From: Mycobacterium shinjukuense
GTDB taxonomy: Bacteria; Actinomycetota; Actinomycetes; Mycobacteriales; Mycobacteriaceae
Assembly (NCBI RefSeq): GCF_010730055.1
Contig: NZ_AP022575.1
Location: 682,001-746,000, forward strand
Direction of reading: 5' to 3'
Length of the DNA: 64,000 nt
Positions 24,204-33,052 of this stretch are shown piece by piece (the first letter of the stretch is position 1; every line of letters starts with the position of its first letter). A model generated the notes under the pieces. The model searched no databases and was not told where the DNA came from. It saw only the letters and a list, made by a program, of their open reading frames with translations. Both the position numbers and the translations under genes were made by a program.

Positions 24204-25187
24204 ATGACGAGGACTTCGGAAATCCCCGCCGACGCCGTGCCCAACCCCCGTCCCACCGCCGAACAGGTGGCGGCCGCGCGGCAGGACAGCAAGCTTGCCC
24301 AGGTGCTCTACCACGATTGGGAAGCCGAGAGCTACGACGAGAAGTGGTCGATCTCCTATGACCAACGCTGCGTCGACTACGCGCGAGGCCGGTTCGACGC
24401 CGCGGTGCCCGCGGAGGTCATCGCGCGGTTACCCTTCGACCGGGCCCTGGAACTGGGCTGTGGGACGGGGTTCTTTCTGCTCAACCTGATCCAGGCGGGC
24501 GTCGCCCGACGCGGGTCGGTCACCGATCTCTCACCCGGCATGGTCAAGGTCGCCACCCGCAACGGGCGGTCGCTGGGGCTGGACATCGACGGCCGGGTGG
24601 CCGACGCCGAGGGCATCCCGTATGACGACGACACCTTCGATCTGGTGGTCGGGCATGCCGTGCTGCACCACATTCCCGATGTGGAGCTGTCCCTGCGGGA
24701 AACGATCCGGGTGCTCAAGCCGGGCGGCCGGTTCGTGTTCGCCGGTGAGCCGACCACCGTCGGCGACGGCTACGCCCGCGCGCTGTCCACCCTGACCTGG
24801 CGGGTGGTCACCAACGCCACCACATTGCCCGGTCTGCGTGGGTGGCGTCGCCCCCAGGCCGATCTTGACGAGTCCTCGCGGGCCGCTGCGCTGGAGGCCC
24901 TCGTAGACCTGCACACCTTCGCACCGGCCGACCTGGAGCGGATGGCCACCAGCGCCGGCGCGGTTGAGGTTCAGACCACCACCGAGGAGTTCACCGCCGC
25001 AATGCTGGGCTGGCCGCTGCGCACGTTCGAATGCGCGGTGCCTCCGGGGCGCCTGGGTTGGGGATGGGCGAAGTTCGCGTTCACCAGCTGGAAGACGCTG
25101 AGCTGGCTGGACGCCAACGTGTGGCGTCGGATCACCCCGAAGGGCTGGTTTTACAACGTGATCGTCACCGGGATCAAGCCGTCCTGA
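24204..25187 (+). CDS. SAM-dependent methyltransferase (Rv3038c-like)
   Basis: This 327-residue class I methyltransferase has the SAM-binding motif ALELGCGTGFFLL near residue 88, an acidic end of strand 2 (VTDLSPGMV), the motif FDLVVGHAVLHHIPDV and the post-motif LKPGGRFVFAGEP. The C-terminal 130 residues are a family-specific extension rich in Trp and Phe. The substrate is unknown; it lies beside the MGLP gene cluster, where several sugar methylations are needed, but may equally act on a lipid or quinone. The length equals that of the M. tuberculosis protein. Confidence 0.85.
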   Translation: MTRTSEIPADAVPNPRPTAEQVAAARQDSKLAQVLYHDWEAESYDEKWSISYDQRCVDYARGRFDAAVPAEVIARLPFDRALELGCGTGFFLLNLIQAGVARRGSVTDLSPGMVKVATRNGRSLGLDIDGRVADAEGIPYDDDTFDLVVGHAVLHHIPDVELSLRETIRVLKPGGRFVFAGEPTTVGDGYARALSTLTWRVVTNATTLPGLRGWRRPQADLDESSRAAALEALVDLHTFAPADLERMATSAGAVEVQTTTEEFTAAMLGWPLRTFECAVPPGRLGWGWAKFAFTSWKTLSWLDANVWRRITPKGWFYNVIVTGIKPS

Positions 25188-26371
25188 GCGCCGGTCTCAC
25201 CTTCGGCCTCGACGACGTCGCTTACCTGCGGTCGGCATCGGGGGCCGCCGCCCTGTGTGCGGTTGCCGACCTCTCGCTGACCGGCCCGACCAGGGTCGCC
25301 GACACCGCCGCGGTGCACGCCCGGTTCGGCGAGCGGGCACCGATCCTGGTGGAAACGACATTGCTGCGCCGCAAAGCCGCCGACAAGCTCGGCGAGCTGT
25401 GCGATGTGTCGCGGTGGCTGTTCACCGCCGAGGCGCTGCAACAGGCCACCGCGGCGGCGGTGGCGCGGCATCGCGCCCGGCGGCTGGCCGGGCAGGTGGT
25501 GCACGACGCGACATGCTCCATCGGCACCGAGATGGCCGCGCTGCGCGGCTCGGCGGCCCGGACGATCGGCAGCGACATCGACCCGGTGCGGCTGGCGATG
25601 GCGCGTCACAACCTCGGTGATGCCGCCGACCTGTGCCGGGCCGACGCGCTGCGCCCGATCAGCCGCGGCGCGGTCGTCATCGTCGACCCGGCGCGGCGAA
25701 GCGGCGGCCGACGGCGTTTCGATCCGACCGACCATCGGCCCCGGCTAGACCACCTGCTGGACTGTTACCGCGCGCGGGACATGGTCGTAAAGTGTGCTCC
25801 CGGAATAGATTTCGAGCGGGTACGGCGGCTCGGTTTCGATGGCGAGATCGAGGTGACGTCATATCGCGGATCGGTCCGGGAGGCCTGCCTGTGGTCGGCC
25901 GGGTTGGCCGGGCGCGGCGTGCGCCGGCGAGCCAGCATCCTCGACCGCGGTGAGCAGATCACCGACACCGAGCCCGATGACTGCGGTGTGCGGCCCGCCG
26001 GCCGATGGATCGTCGATCCCGACGGCGCCGTGATCCGGGCCGGCCTGGTGCGCCAGTACGGGGCCCGGCACGGGCTGTGGCAGCTCGATCCCCACGTGGC
26101 GTACCTGTCTGGTGACCGGCTGCCGCCGTCGGTGCGCGGCTTGGAGGTGCTCGATCACCTGGCGTTCGACGAGCGCCGGCTGCGGCAGGCGCTGTCGGGG
26201 CTGGACTGCGGGGCGGTGGAGATCCTGGCCCGGGGTGTTCGGGTGGACCCCGACGCCCTGCGCGGGCGGCTTCGGTTGCGCGGCAGCCGGCCGCTGTCGG
26301 TGGTCATCACCCGGATGGGCTCCGGGCCCACCGGGCATGCGCTGGCATACGTTTGCTGTCCCTCCCGTTAG
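25184..26371 (+). CDS. Class I methyltransferase with THUMP-like domain (Rv3037c-like)
   Basis: The protein has a helical N-terminal part, a Rossmann-type SAM domain (HDATCSIGTEMAALRGSA, then TIGSDIDPVRLAMARHN near residue 125 and a VDPARR motif), and a C-terminal THUMP-like region. In the family the domain pairing suggests RNA methylation, while Rv3037c has been proposed as an MGLP methyltransferase because of its neighbourhood. The start is uncertain: no ATG or GTG is near the family N-terminus. A CTG overlapping the upstream stop (CTGA, 25184) is used here; GTG at 25121 or 25313 are alternatives. Confidence 0.72.
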   Translation: MSAGLTFGLDDVAYLRSASGAAALCAVADLSLTGPTRVADTAAVHARFGERAPILVETTLLRRKAADKLGELCDVSRWLFTAEALQQATAAAVARHRARRLAGQVVHDATCSIGTEMAALRGSAARTIGSDIDPVRLAMARHNLGDAADLCRADALRPISRGAVVIVDPARRSGGRRRFDPTDHRPRLDHLLDCYRARDMVVKCAPGIDFERVRRLGFDGEIEVTSYRGSVREACLWSAGLAGRGVRRRASILDRGEQITDTEPDDCGVRPAGRWIVDPDGAVIRAGLVRQYGARHGLWQLDPHVAYLSGDRLPPSVRGLEVLDHLAFDERRLRQALSGLDCGAVEILARGVRVDPDALRGRLRLRGSRPLSVVITRMGSGPTGHALAYVCCPSR

Positions 26372-26442
26372 GGCGCGGGTACGCTGACGGCGATCACGTT
26401 GTGCGGCGCGAGCGCCCCTTGTTCTGCGAGGACAGTTCGACG

Positions 26443-27129
26443 ATGCGTTATCTGATAGCTGCCGCGGTCCTGGCCGCCGCGGTCTGGGCGGGTTGGCCCG
26501 CCACCGCGGCGCCGCCATCCTGCGCCAGCCTGGGCGGCACCGTCGAGGCCGGACAGCTCTGCCATGTGCGCGCCTCGGGTTCCAAATACACCCTCGACCT
26601 GACGTTTCCCGTCGACTATCCCGACCAACAGGCGCTGACCGACTACATCACGCGCACTCGGGACGGGTTCGTCAACGTGGCGCAGAGCTCCGGGGGGCGC
26701 GACCACCCGTACCAGATGGACGCCACCACCGAACAACACAGCGCGGGCCAGCCCCCCCACCATACCCGTAGCGTGGTGCTCAAGTTCTTTCAAGACCTCG
26801 GCGGCGCCCACCCGTCCACCTGGTACAAGGCCTTCAACTACAACCTCGGCAGCAAACAACCCATCACCTTCGACACCCTGTTCGCGCCCGGCACCACCCC
26901 GCCGCTGGACACCATCTTCCCGATCGTCCAGCGTGACCTGGAGCGGCAGACCGCGCTGGCCGCGGCGATCTCGCCGGGCGCCGGTCGGGATTCGGCGAAC
27001 TATCAGAACTTCGCCATCACCGACGATCAGCTGATCTTCTACTTCGGCCAGGGTGAATTGCTGCCGTCGTTTGCCGGCGCCGTTTCGGCCCAGGTGCCGC
27101 GCAGTGCCCTCCCGCCGCTGGCCATCTAA
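26443..27129 (+). CDS. TB22.2: Secreted protein TB22.2 (DUF3298/RsiV-like)
   Basis: This 228-residue protein begins with a signal peptide (MRYLIAAAVLAAAVWAGWPA, with cleavage likely after ATA). The mature part has a TFPVDYPDQQALTDYI segment and a C-terminal ITDDQLIFYFGQGELLPSFAG region, typical of DUF3298-family proteins such as RsiV. Two cysteines near the N-terminus may form a disulfide. M. tuberculosis TB22.2 (Rv3036c) is found in culture filtrate and has been described as an esterase; no clear catalytic triad stands out here. It is convergent with the Rv3035-like gene. Confidence 0.85.
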   Translation: MRYLIAAAVLAAAVWAGWPATAAPPSCASLGGTVEAGQLCHVRASGSKYTLDLTFPVDYPDQQALTDYITRTRDGFVNVAQSSGGRDHPYQMDATTEQHSAGQPPHHTRSVVLKFFQDLGGAHPSTWYKAFNYNLGSKQPITFDTLFAPGTTPPLDTIFPIVQRDLERQTALAAAISPGAGRDSANYQNFAITDDQLIFYFGQGELLPSFAGAVSAQVPRSALPPLAI

Positions 27130-27148
27130 CACCGCGGTCGGTGGTGGG

Positions 27149-27173
27149 CTAGACCTGGGCTAGACCTGGGCTA
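27149..27173 (-). repeat. 11-bp tandem repeat carrying TAG in three frames
   Basis: The unit CTAGACCTGGG is repeated, with its last copy ending in CCGG. On the minus strand this gives TAG at 27173-27171, 27162-27160 and 27151-27149, one in each reading frame. The first is the stop of the minus-strand gene. Confidence 0.6.
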
Positions 27174-28460
27174 GACCGGAGCGAAGCTGTAGACCTGGCC
27201 GTCGCCGGTGGCGGTCACCACCCGGCGGTCGGTGCCCACGGCGACCCCGACCGGATAGCCGCTGGCTCCAGGCAGCGGATAGCTGTTGATCGTGTGGCCG
27301 TTGGCCGGATCGAAGATCAACAACGACAAACCGGCGCCGCCGTCCGGTGGTGGACCGCTGACCACCGTGTAGCCGACGGCGGCGCCGGCGAGGCTCGACG
27401 TCGACAACGGAATGACGTCGTCGCGTCGCCAGGTCTCCTCGGCGTGATCGCCGGCGTCCCGCAACGCCACCAGCCGGGTGTCGGGGCCGCCGCCGGACAC
27501 GATCAGCCCCTGTGGGGTGACCGCGGGCGGCGTCTGCGCCAGGAACCCCAGCGGCGCCGACCACTTCACCGTGCCGTCGATCGCGTGCAGCGCCCACAGC
27601 CGTTCGTCGCGGCCGTTGACGTAGACCGTCGATCCGTCGGCGGACAGCACCGGGCTGGCGATGACCCCGGCGTCGACGGCGTCGCTGGTCCACTCGCGGG
27701 CGAGCTGCTGCCCGTGGTATTTCAGGCCGACCAGCCCGGCCGCCGGCGCTCCCGGTTGCCAGACGCCGAGCACCACCATCCCGTTGACCGCCGAGAACGC
27801 GGGCGCGGCCGGGACCGGGCAGCCCGGCCGGGCCGGGGCGCAATCGGCCAGCCCACGGGTCGCGTCGGTGGGGTCGACGCCGTCCACCAGATCCAGCGGG
27901 CTGCCGACCACCCGGCCGCGGTGGGCGTCGAACACCACCAGCTGTCCCAGGTGGGTGCTCACCAGCAGGTGACCGTGGCCCAGGAACCGCGGGGTGGACG
28001 GCATCCCGATCACCGGCTGTCGCCAGCGCGTCCACTGGGTGACCGGGAAAGCGACGATCGCCCCGGGCTGTCCGACGTAGAGGTTGTCGAAGATGTCCAG
28101 CAGCGGGCCCCCGAAGCCGCCGCCCTGGACCAGCCGGACACACCAGCGTTGCCGGCCGCTGTGGTTCTCCCACTCCATCAGCGAACACCCGGCCGGGGTC
28201 TGCGCGTTGAGCGCAAGATAACCGCGTGCGCTCAGCGCGGGCGCGGCCCCCAGGCTCCCTTTGACCGACCGTGTCCAGCGCAGCGCGAGCGTGCTGGCAC
28301 CGGCGGTCGGGGTGTAGCTGCTGTTGGCGGCGTCGCCGTACTGCGCGGGCCAGCCCAGCGCGGGTGCCGCGTCGACCCACGAGTCGGTGTTGCCGCAGCC
28401 GCCGAGTCCCATCGCGAGCGCCGCCGCGAGCACGGTCGCCCGGAGACGTCGGGCTCGCAC
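27171..28460 (-). CDS. Lipoprotein with PQQ-type beta-propeller (Rv3035-like)
   Basis: This 429-residue protein has a lipoprotein signal with lipobox GLGGC near residue 22. It is followed by PQQ-like beta-propeller repeats, seen as GAPALSARGYLALN, TVYVNGRDERLWALHAIDGTVKW and GDGQVYSFAPV. No PQQ-dehydrogenase catalytic residues are evident; BamB-like scaffolding at the membrane surface is one possibility. The GTG at 28460 is chosen because GAAAGGACAAG lies just upstream; a longer frame reaches 28529. It is divergent from the acetyltransferase gene at 28617. Confidence 0.82.
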   Translation of the reverse strand: MRARRLRATVLAAALAMGLGGCGNTDSWVDAAPALGWPAQYGDAANSSYTPTAGASTLALRWTRSVKGSLGAAPALSARGYLALNAQTPAGCSLMEWENHSGRQRWCVRLVQGGGFGGPLLDIFDNLYVGQPGAIVAFPVTQWTRWRQPVIGMPSTPRFLGHGHLLVSTHLGQLVVFDAHRGRVVGSPLDLVDGVDPTDATRGLADCAPARPGCPVPAAPAFSAVNGMVVLGVWQPGAPAAGLVGLKYHGQQLAREWTSDAVDAGVIASPVLSADGSTVYVNGRDERLWALHAIDGTVKWSAPLGFLAQTPPAVTPQGLIVSGGGPDTRLVALRDAGDHAEETWRRDDVIPLSTSSLAGAAVGYTVVSGPPPDGGAGLSLLIFDPANGHTINSYPLPGASGYPVGVAVGTDRRVVTATGDGQVYSFAPV

Positions 28461-28602
28461 CTTGTCCTTTCGCAGGGTCCCAAATCCTTCCGCGACGCGG
28501 GTTCGGCCATGAGCGGCGATCGAGTACACGTGAGGGTAACCGGTGGCCGCCCCCGGGTGGCCGATTGCCCGACTCCTTCGCGGCGCGCCGATCGATTCCC
28601 GT

Positions 28603-28608
28603 TAGGCT
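28603..28608 (+). promoter_or_regulatory. -10 hexamer TAGGCT, leaderless start of the acetyltransferase gene
   Basis: TAGGCT ends 8 nt before the ATG at 28617. Confidence 0.45.
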
Positions 28609-28616
28609 TTCGGCCC

Positions 28617-29354
28617 ATGACGACCATGTGGGGGGCTCCGCTGCACCGCCGCTGGCGTGGATCGCGGCTGCGGGATCCGCGTCAGGCCAGGTATCTGACG
28701 CTGGCCTCGCTGAAATGGGTGCTTGCCAACCGGGCGTACACGCCGTGGTACCTGGTCCGCTATTGGCGGCTGCTGAAGTTCAAGCTGGCCAACCCGCACA
28801 TCATCACCCGCGGCATGGTGTTTCTCGGGAAGGGCGTCGAGATCCACTGCACACCCGAGCTGGCGCAGCTGGAGATCGGTCGGTGGGTGCACATCGGGGA
28901 CAAAAACACCATCCGCGCGCACGAGGGTTCGCTGCGCTTCGGCGACAAGGTGGTGCTGGGCCGCGACAACGTCATCAACTGCTATCTGGACATCGAGATC
29001 GGGGAGTCGGCGCTGATGGCCGACTGGTGTTACATCTGTGATTTCGACCATCGGATGGACGACATCACGATGCCGATCAAGGACCAGGGCATCATCAAAA
29101 GCCCGGTGCGGATCGGGCCGGACACCTGGATCGGCGTGAAGGTGACCGTGCTGCGAGGGACCTCGATCGGACGGGGTTGCGTGCTGGGCTCACACGCGGT
29201 GGTGCGCGGTGACATCCCGGACTATTCGATCGCGGTCGGCGCGCCGGCCACGGTGGTCAAGAACAGGCAGGTGTCCTGGGAGTCATCGGCCGCACAGCGG
29301 GCCGAATTGGCTGCGGCGCTAGCCGATATCGAACGCAAGAAGGCGGCCCACTAA
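28617..29354 (+). CDS. Hexapeptide-repeat O-acetyltransferase (Rv3034c-like)
   Basis: This 245-residue enzyme has a left-handed beta-helix. Hexapeptide repeats run from about residue 75 (LEIGRWVHIGDKNTI) to 210 (IGRGCVLGSHAVVRGD), and the NodL/LacA-type catalytic His lies in the ICDFDHRMDD region. It would transfer acetyl or another short acyl group from acyl-CoA to a sugar. In M. tuberculosis the orthologue has been proposed to acylate methylglucose lipopolysaccharide, consistent with the glycosyltransferase and GH57 genes nearby. The frame is open far upstream, but the true start is fixed by the -10 signal and the motif MTTMWGAPLHRRW. Confidence 0.82.
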   Translation: MTTMWGAPLHRRWRGSRLRDPRQARYLTLASLKWVLANRAYTPWYLVRYWRLLKFKLANPHIITRGMVFLGKGVEIHCTPELAQLEIGRWVHIGDKNTIRAHEGSLRFGDKVVLGRDNVINCYLDIEIGESALMADWCYICDFDHRMDDITMPIKDQGIIKSPVRIGPDTWIGVKVTVLRGTSIGRGCVLGSHAVVRGDIPDYSIAVGAPATVVKNRQVSWESSAAQRAELAAALADIERKKAAH

Positions 29355-29390
29355 CTGCGGCGGGCATCACCGCGACCACCGGCTGACGGG

Positions 29391-29933
29391 CTATTCCGGG
29401 TGGTCGTCGACCTTGAAATCGAAGTTGACATCGCCGCCGTCGACGCTGGTGACGGTCACGTTGATGCCGTACTTCGAGTTGCCGTCGGTGAGCTGACACC
29501 GTAGCGTCGCGCCCTCGACGCCTTTCAAGTTGTCGGGGCAGGTCACCGAGTCGGGTCGCTGGCCCACCTGTTGATACAGCTTGTCGCTGATGATCCTGGC
29601 GACCCGGTTTTTGTCAACGGTCTCCACCATGTCGAACTTGACGTCTTTGCCCTCGACGCTGGTCACCGTGACGTTGACGTTGTAGATCGTGTCGTTGACT
29701 CGCATCTCGCAGTTGAGCTGCGCCCCGACCTTTGCCAGCAGGTCGCTGGGACAGTTCACCGAGTCCGGCTTGTTGCCTTGGGCGTCGGTCATTTTGGCGC
29801 TGATCTGGTTGGCCACGTCGGCCTTGCTCACGGTGCGCGACGATCCGACCGAAAACGAACAGGATCCGGCGCTGGCCATGAGGCTGACGGCGGCACCTGA
29901 GACCAACAATGTCCGAACGATCGAACGAGCCAT
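29391..29933 (-). CDS. Exported protein with two DUF4333 domains (Rv3033-like)
   Basis: This 180-residue protein starts with a signal peptide (MARSIVRTLLVSGAAVSLMA) and a Cys at residue 25 that could be a lipidation site, although the AGSC context is weak. The mature part holds two tandem DUF4333 units, about residues 36-105 and 107-178. Each has the pattern VxxxIxxKxxxxxGxxPDSVxCP, then CxxxxxD/N and VTVTSVxGxDVxFD, with one conserved Cys pair. Such domains are common on mycobacterial surfaces and in sensor proteins; the ligand is unknown. It lies between the acetyltransferase and the MGLP glycosyltransferase genes. Confidence 0.8.
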   Translation of the reverse strand: MARSIVRTLLVSGAAVSLMASAGSCSFSVGSSRTVSKADVANQISAKMTDAQGNKPDSVNCPSDLLAKVGAQLNCEMRVNDTIYNVNVTVTSVEGKDVKFDMVETVDKNRVARIISDKLYQQVGQRPDSVTCPDNLKGVEGATLRCQLTDGNSKYGINVTVTSVDGGDVNFDFKVDDHPE

Positions 29934-30135
29934 CTCGCCTCCCTGGCTAGGTGAAATTGGGACAACCGTGAATCGGCTGATCATGACATGCCAACCGGCT
30001 GCTGAAAAGTGAATCCGCGAAAAACCGGAAAAACTAACGGGTTTCGCTATCGCATCGCCGGCCGCTGCGCGACAGCGGCGCGTCGGCGCCTGGTCCTATC
30101 GGCCGCTGATGAGCGCCGCGACCAGCCCTTCGGAT

Positions 30136-31380
30136 CTAACGGTCGGGCAACGCGTGCTCGACGATGGGTAGCCGGGGCTGTGGCTGCCGCTCGCGGCGTT
30201 TGGCCGCCAGATACACCTGCGCGGTCGACTCGGCCACGGTCTGCCAGTCGAAGTCGGCCGTGAGCCGGTCGCGCGCGGCCCGGGCGCGGCGCTGCGCGGC
30301 GGCCGGGTCGTCAAGCACGTAACGCACCGCTTTGGCCAGACGCGACACGTCACGCGGGGGGCAGGACACCCCGGTCCGTCCGTCGATCACCGCTTCGCCC
30401 AGGCCGCCGATGTTGGACGTGACCAGTGGCGTGCCGGCCGCGGCGGCCTCCAGGGCGGCCAGCCCGAACGGCTCGTAATGGCTGGGCAGCACCGCGGCGT
30501 CGGCCCGATGCAGCACCGCCAGCAGTGCGTCGTGGTCGAGATGTCCGACGAACCTGGTTGCCTTGAGCACCTTGTGTTTACGGGCCTGCTCGACGAGCCA
30601 GGCCTGCTGGGTGCCTTCGCCGGCGATGGTCAGCGTGGCGCCCGGGTGGGTGCGGCGGATCCTCGGCAGCGCCGCGATGGCGTCGTGCACACCCTTCTCG
30701 TACTCGAGGCGCCCGACATAGAGCAGCTCGGCCGGCCCGGTGCGTGGGCGGCGGGGCGCGTACGGCCAGCGCTTGGCGTCGATACCGTTGGGGATCACCG
30801 TGGTTTCGGCCAGGCCGGGACCGAACAGTTCGGTGATCTCGTCGCGCATCGACGCCGAACAGGTGATGAGCGAATCGGATTCGCGCACAAGCCAGGATTC
30901 GACCGCGTGCACCTGACGGCTGAGGGGTCCGGAAACCCAGCCGGAATGCCGCCCGGCTTCGGTCGCATGAATCGTGGAAACCATTGGCACGTCGTAGAAC
31001 TGGGCGAGCGCTATGGCCGGGTGGGCCACCAGCCAGTCGTGCGCATGTACCACGTCGGGGCGCCAGGGCCGGTCGGTGCCGTGCCTCTTGAGCGACAGGC
31101 CCGCGCGGATCATCGCATGACCCATCGCCAGCGTCCAGGCCATCATGTCGTCGCCGAAGGTGAACTCGTGTGGGTCTTGCGCGGCCGCGATCACCCGAAC
31201 CCCCTGGCTGACCTCGTCGGACGACGGGTGCGTGCTGGGATCGGTGCCGGTGGGACGCCGAGACAGCACCACGACGTCGTGGCCGGCGGCGGCCAGCGCG
31301 GTCGACAGCTGATGCACGTGCCGGCCGAGCCCACCGACCACCACCGGCGGGTACTCCCACGACACCATGAGGATTTTCAT
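30136..31380 (-). CDS. GT4 alpha-1,4-glucosyltransferase of MGLP/glycogen synthesis (Rv3032-like)
   Basis: The protein has 414 residues, as in M. tuberculosis. It is a GT-B retaining glycosyltransferase: N-terminal KILMVSWEYPPVVVGGLGRH, a nucleotide-sugar binding region (RLEYEKG near 205) and the EX7E motif within SHYEPFGLAALEA near residue 315. Rv3032 is known to elongate the alpha-1,4-glucan backbone of methylglucose lipopolysaccharide and contributes to glycogen. It lies downstream of the GH57 and methyltransferase genes on the same strand. The start is an ATG with weak ribosome-binding signal; the frame continues upstream but without homology. Confidence 0.9.
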   Translation of the reverse strand: MKILMVSWEYPPVVVGGLGRHVHQLSTALAAAGHDVVVLSRRPTGTDPSTHPSSDEVSQGVRVIAAAQDPHEFTFGDDMMAWTLAMGHAMIRAGLSLKRHGTDRPWRPDVVHAHDWLVAHPAIALAQFYDVPMVSTIHATEAGRHSGWVSGPLSRQVHAVESWLVRESDSLITCSASMRDEITELFGPGLAETTVIPNGIDAKRWPYAPRRPRTGPAELLYVGRLEYEKGVHDAIAALPRIRRTHPGATLTIAGEGTQQAWLVEQARKHKVLKATRFVGHLDHDALLAVLHRADAAVLPSHYEPFGLAALEAAAAGTPLVTSNIGGLGEAVIDGRTGVSCPPRDVSRLAKAVRYVLDDPAAAQRRARAARDRLTADFDWQTVAESTAQVYLAAKRRERQPQPRLPIVEHALPDR

Positions 31381-31474
31381 GGGTGTTGCCCGTTCCGCCG
31401 CCGCGAGGGTCCGCAGATTGCCGTCCGCAGCGGCGTGTCGCCGTACAAACACGGTCGCTCGCGGGCAACAAAGT

Positions 31475-33052
31475 TCATGGCAGCCTTCTCGCGTCCAGGG
31501 CGCCGAACAGACCGTCGGCACGGTTCCACCCCTCGGCAAGCCGCTGTGCGCTGTCGCGCCGGCCGGACGCCAATGCCCCGGCGATCTCCCGGGTGGCGTG
31601 GGCGTGCAGGTGAGCGCGATAGCGGGCGTAGTCGGCGGCGGAGTCCTTGCTGACCATGAACGGCCAGTCGCTGGACACCGTGAGCAGCGTCTCGCGCAGA
31701 ATCTGATCGGCGACCCGATCGCGTGGGATAGGTCCGTCCAGGGACGCCGTCTGCGCCAACGCCTTATCGACGGTGGTCAGCGCGGTGTCGACCACCTCGG
31801 CGTTGAGCTGGACCAGATCGGCCACCTTGTCACCGTTCCACACCTGCCAGTCCTTGCCGGAGCCCCACGAGCCGGGTGGCAGCTCGACGGGGCTGCCCAC
31901 GAACCCGTCGTTGATCGCGTCGCGCAGCGTCCCCACCCGCACCCCGGCGGCGGGCAGGGCCTGCAGCACGCGCCGCAACCAGGTCGGGCCTTCGTACCAC
32001 CAGTGGCCGAACAATTCCGTGTCGAAGGCGGCCACCACGTGGGCCGGTCGCCCGATGCGTTCGGATTCGGCCAGCAGCCGGTTGCGCACCACCTCGACGA
32101 AGTCGGCGACGTGCACCTCGACGGCCCGGTCGGCGCGCTCGGGGTCATACGGCGCCTTGGCCTCCGCGGCCACGTTTCGGCCGGTGACGCGGGCCGGCTT
32201 GAGACCGGTCAGGTGGTCGTAGGTGTGGAAATCGCGGTACGCGGCATGCCCCGGATAGCCGGACTTCGGCGACCACACCCGGTAGCTGACCTGCAGGTCA
32301 CGCCCGAAGGCGATGACGTCGGTGTCGCCCACCGGCCGGCCCAGCGCGGTGTCGCCGTGCAGCGACGGGCCGTCGACCATGAAGTGACCGACGCCCGCGG
32401 CGGCGTAGTCGTGTTCCATGCCCGGGGCGTAGGCGCATTCGGGCGCCCAGATCCCGGTCGGGCGGTGCCCCAGCCGGTGCCCCGCGTCGGCCAGGCCTTC
32501 GCGCAGCGCGAACTCGCGCAGCCGCGGGGCCAGCAGCGGCTGAAACGGGTGAGCCAGCGGACCGCCGAGCAGCTCCACGGTGCCGGCGTCGACCAGGGCG
32601 CGCAGCACCGGGCTGCCGCCGTGCCGCCATCGCACGGCGAATTCGTCGAGGGCTTGGTCGGCCGCGGCGCATTCGCGAATCCCGAAGGGCCGCAAGGCCT
32701 CCGGCGTGCACGAGGAATAGGCGGCCGATCGTGATCGGGGCGCAATCCGCACGCTGGCGGCCTCCGCCGCGCGCAGCCGCCAGTTGGCCAGCCAATGATG
32801 CATGCCGTCGAGGCAATACGGGTCGTCGAGCTGGGCGGTGACCACCGGGGTCATGCCGAGGGTGAGCACTCCTTGCCGATCCTCGTCGGCCAGCGTCTGC
32901 AGCACCCGGAACAACGGCAGATAGGCCGCCGACCACGACTGATAGAGCCATTCCTCGCCGACCGGCCAGCGCCCGTGGTGGGCCAGCCACGGCAGGTGGG
33001 TATGCAGCACCAGGCTGAACAGGCCCGGCACCCGGTCGCCAGGGGGGTTCAC
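31475..33052 (-). CDS. GH57 glycoside hydrolase / branching enzyme (Rv3031-like)
   Basis: This 525-residue enzyme has the GH57 pattern: N-terminal FSLVLHTHLPW (His metal/substrate motif), the nucleophile Glu205 in WAPECAYAPG and the acid Asp344 in AFDTELFGHWW. A C-terminal DUF1957-like helical region is typical of GH57 branching enzymes. It probably forms alpha-1,6 branches or trims the glucan in MGLP synthesis. The GTG start overlaps the upstream methyltransferase stop by 4 bp (GTGA), so the two are translationally coupled. The gap to the glycosyltransferase gene is 94 bp. Confidence 0.88.
   Translation of the reverse strand: MNPPGDRVPGLFSLVLHTHLPWLAHHGRWPVGEEWLYQSWSAAYLPLFRVLQTLADEDRQGVLTLGMTPVVTAQLDDPYCLDGMHHWLANWRLRAAEAASVRIAPRSRSAAYSSCTPEALRPFGIRECAAADQALDEFAVRWRHGGSPVLRALVDAGTVELLGGPLAHPFQPLLAPRLREFALREGLADAGHRLGHRPTGIWAPECAYAPGMEHDYAAAGVGHFMVDGPSLHGDTALGRPVGDTDVIAFGRDLQVSYRVWSPKSGYPGHAAYRDFHTYDHLTGLKPARVTGRNVAAEAKAPYDPERADRAVEVHVADFVEVVRNRLLAESERIGRPAHVVAAFDTELFGHWWYEGPTWLRRVLQALPAAGVRVGTLRDAINDGFVGSPVELPPGSWGSGKDWQVWNGDKVADLVQLNAEVVDTALTTVDKALAQTASLDGPIPRDRVADQILRETLLTVSSDWPFMVSKDSAADYARYRAHLHAHATREIAGALASGRRDSAQRLAEGWNRADGLFGALDARRLP

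Noticed and set aside
27294..28616. Upstream extension of the acetyltransferase frame
   Set aside because: It runs antisense to the propeller lipoprotein. The motif, the -10 signal and the expected length fix the start at 28617.
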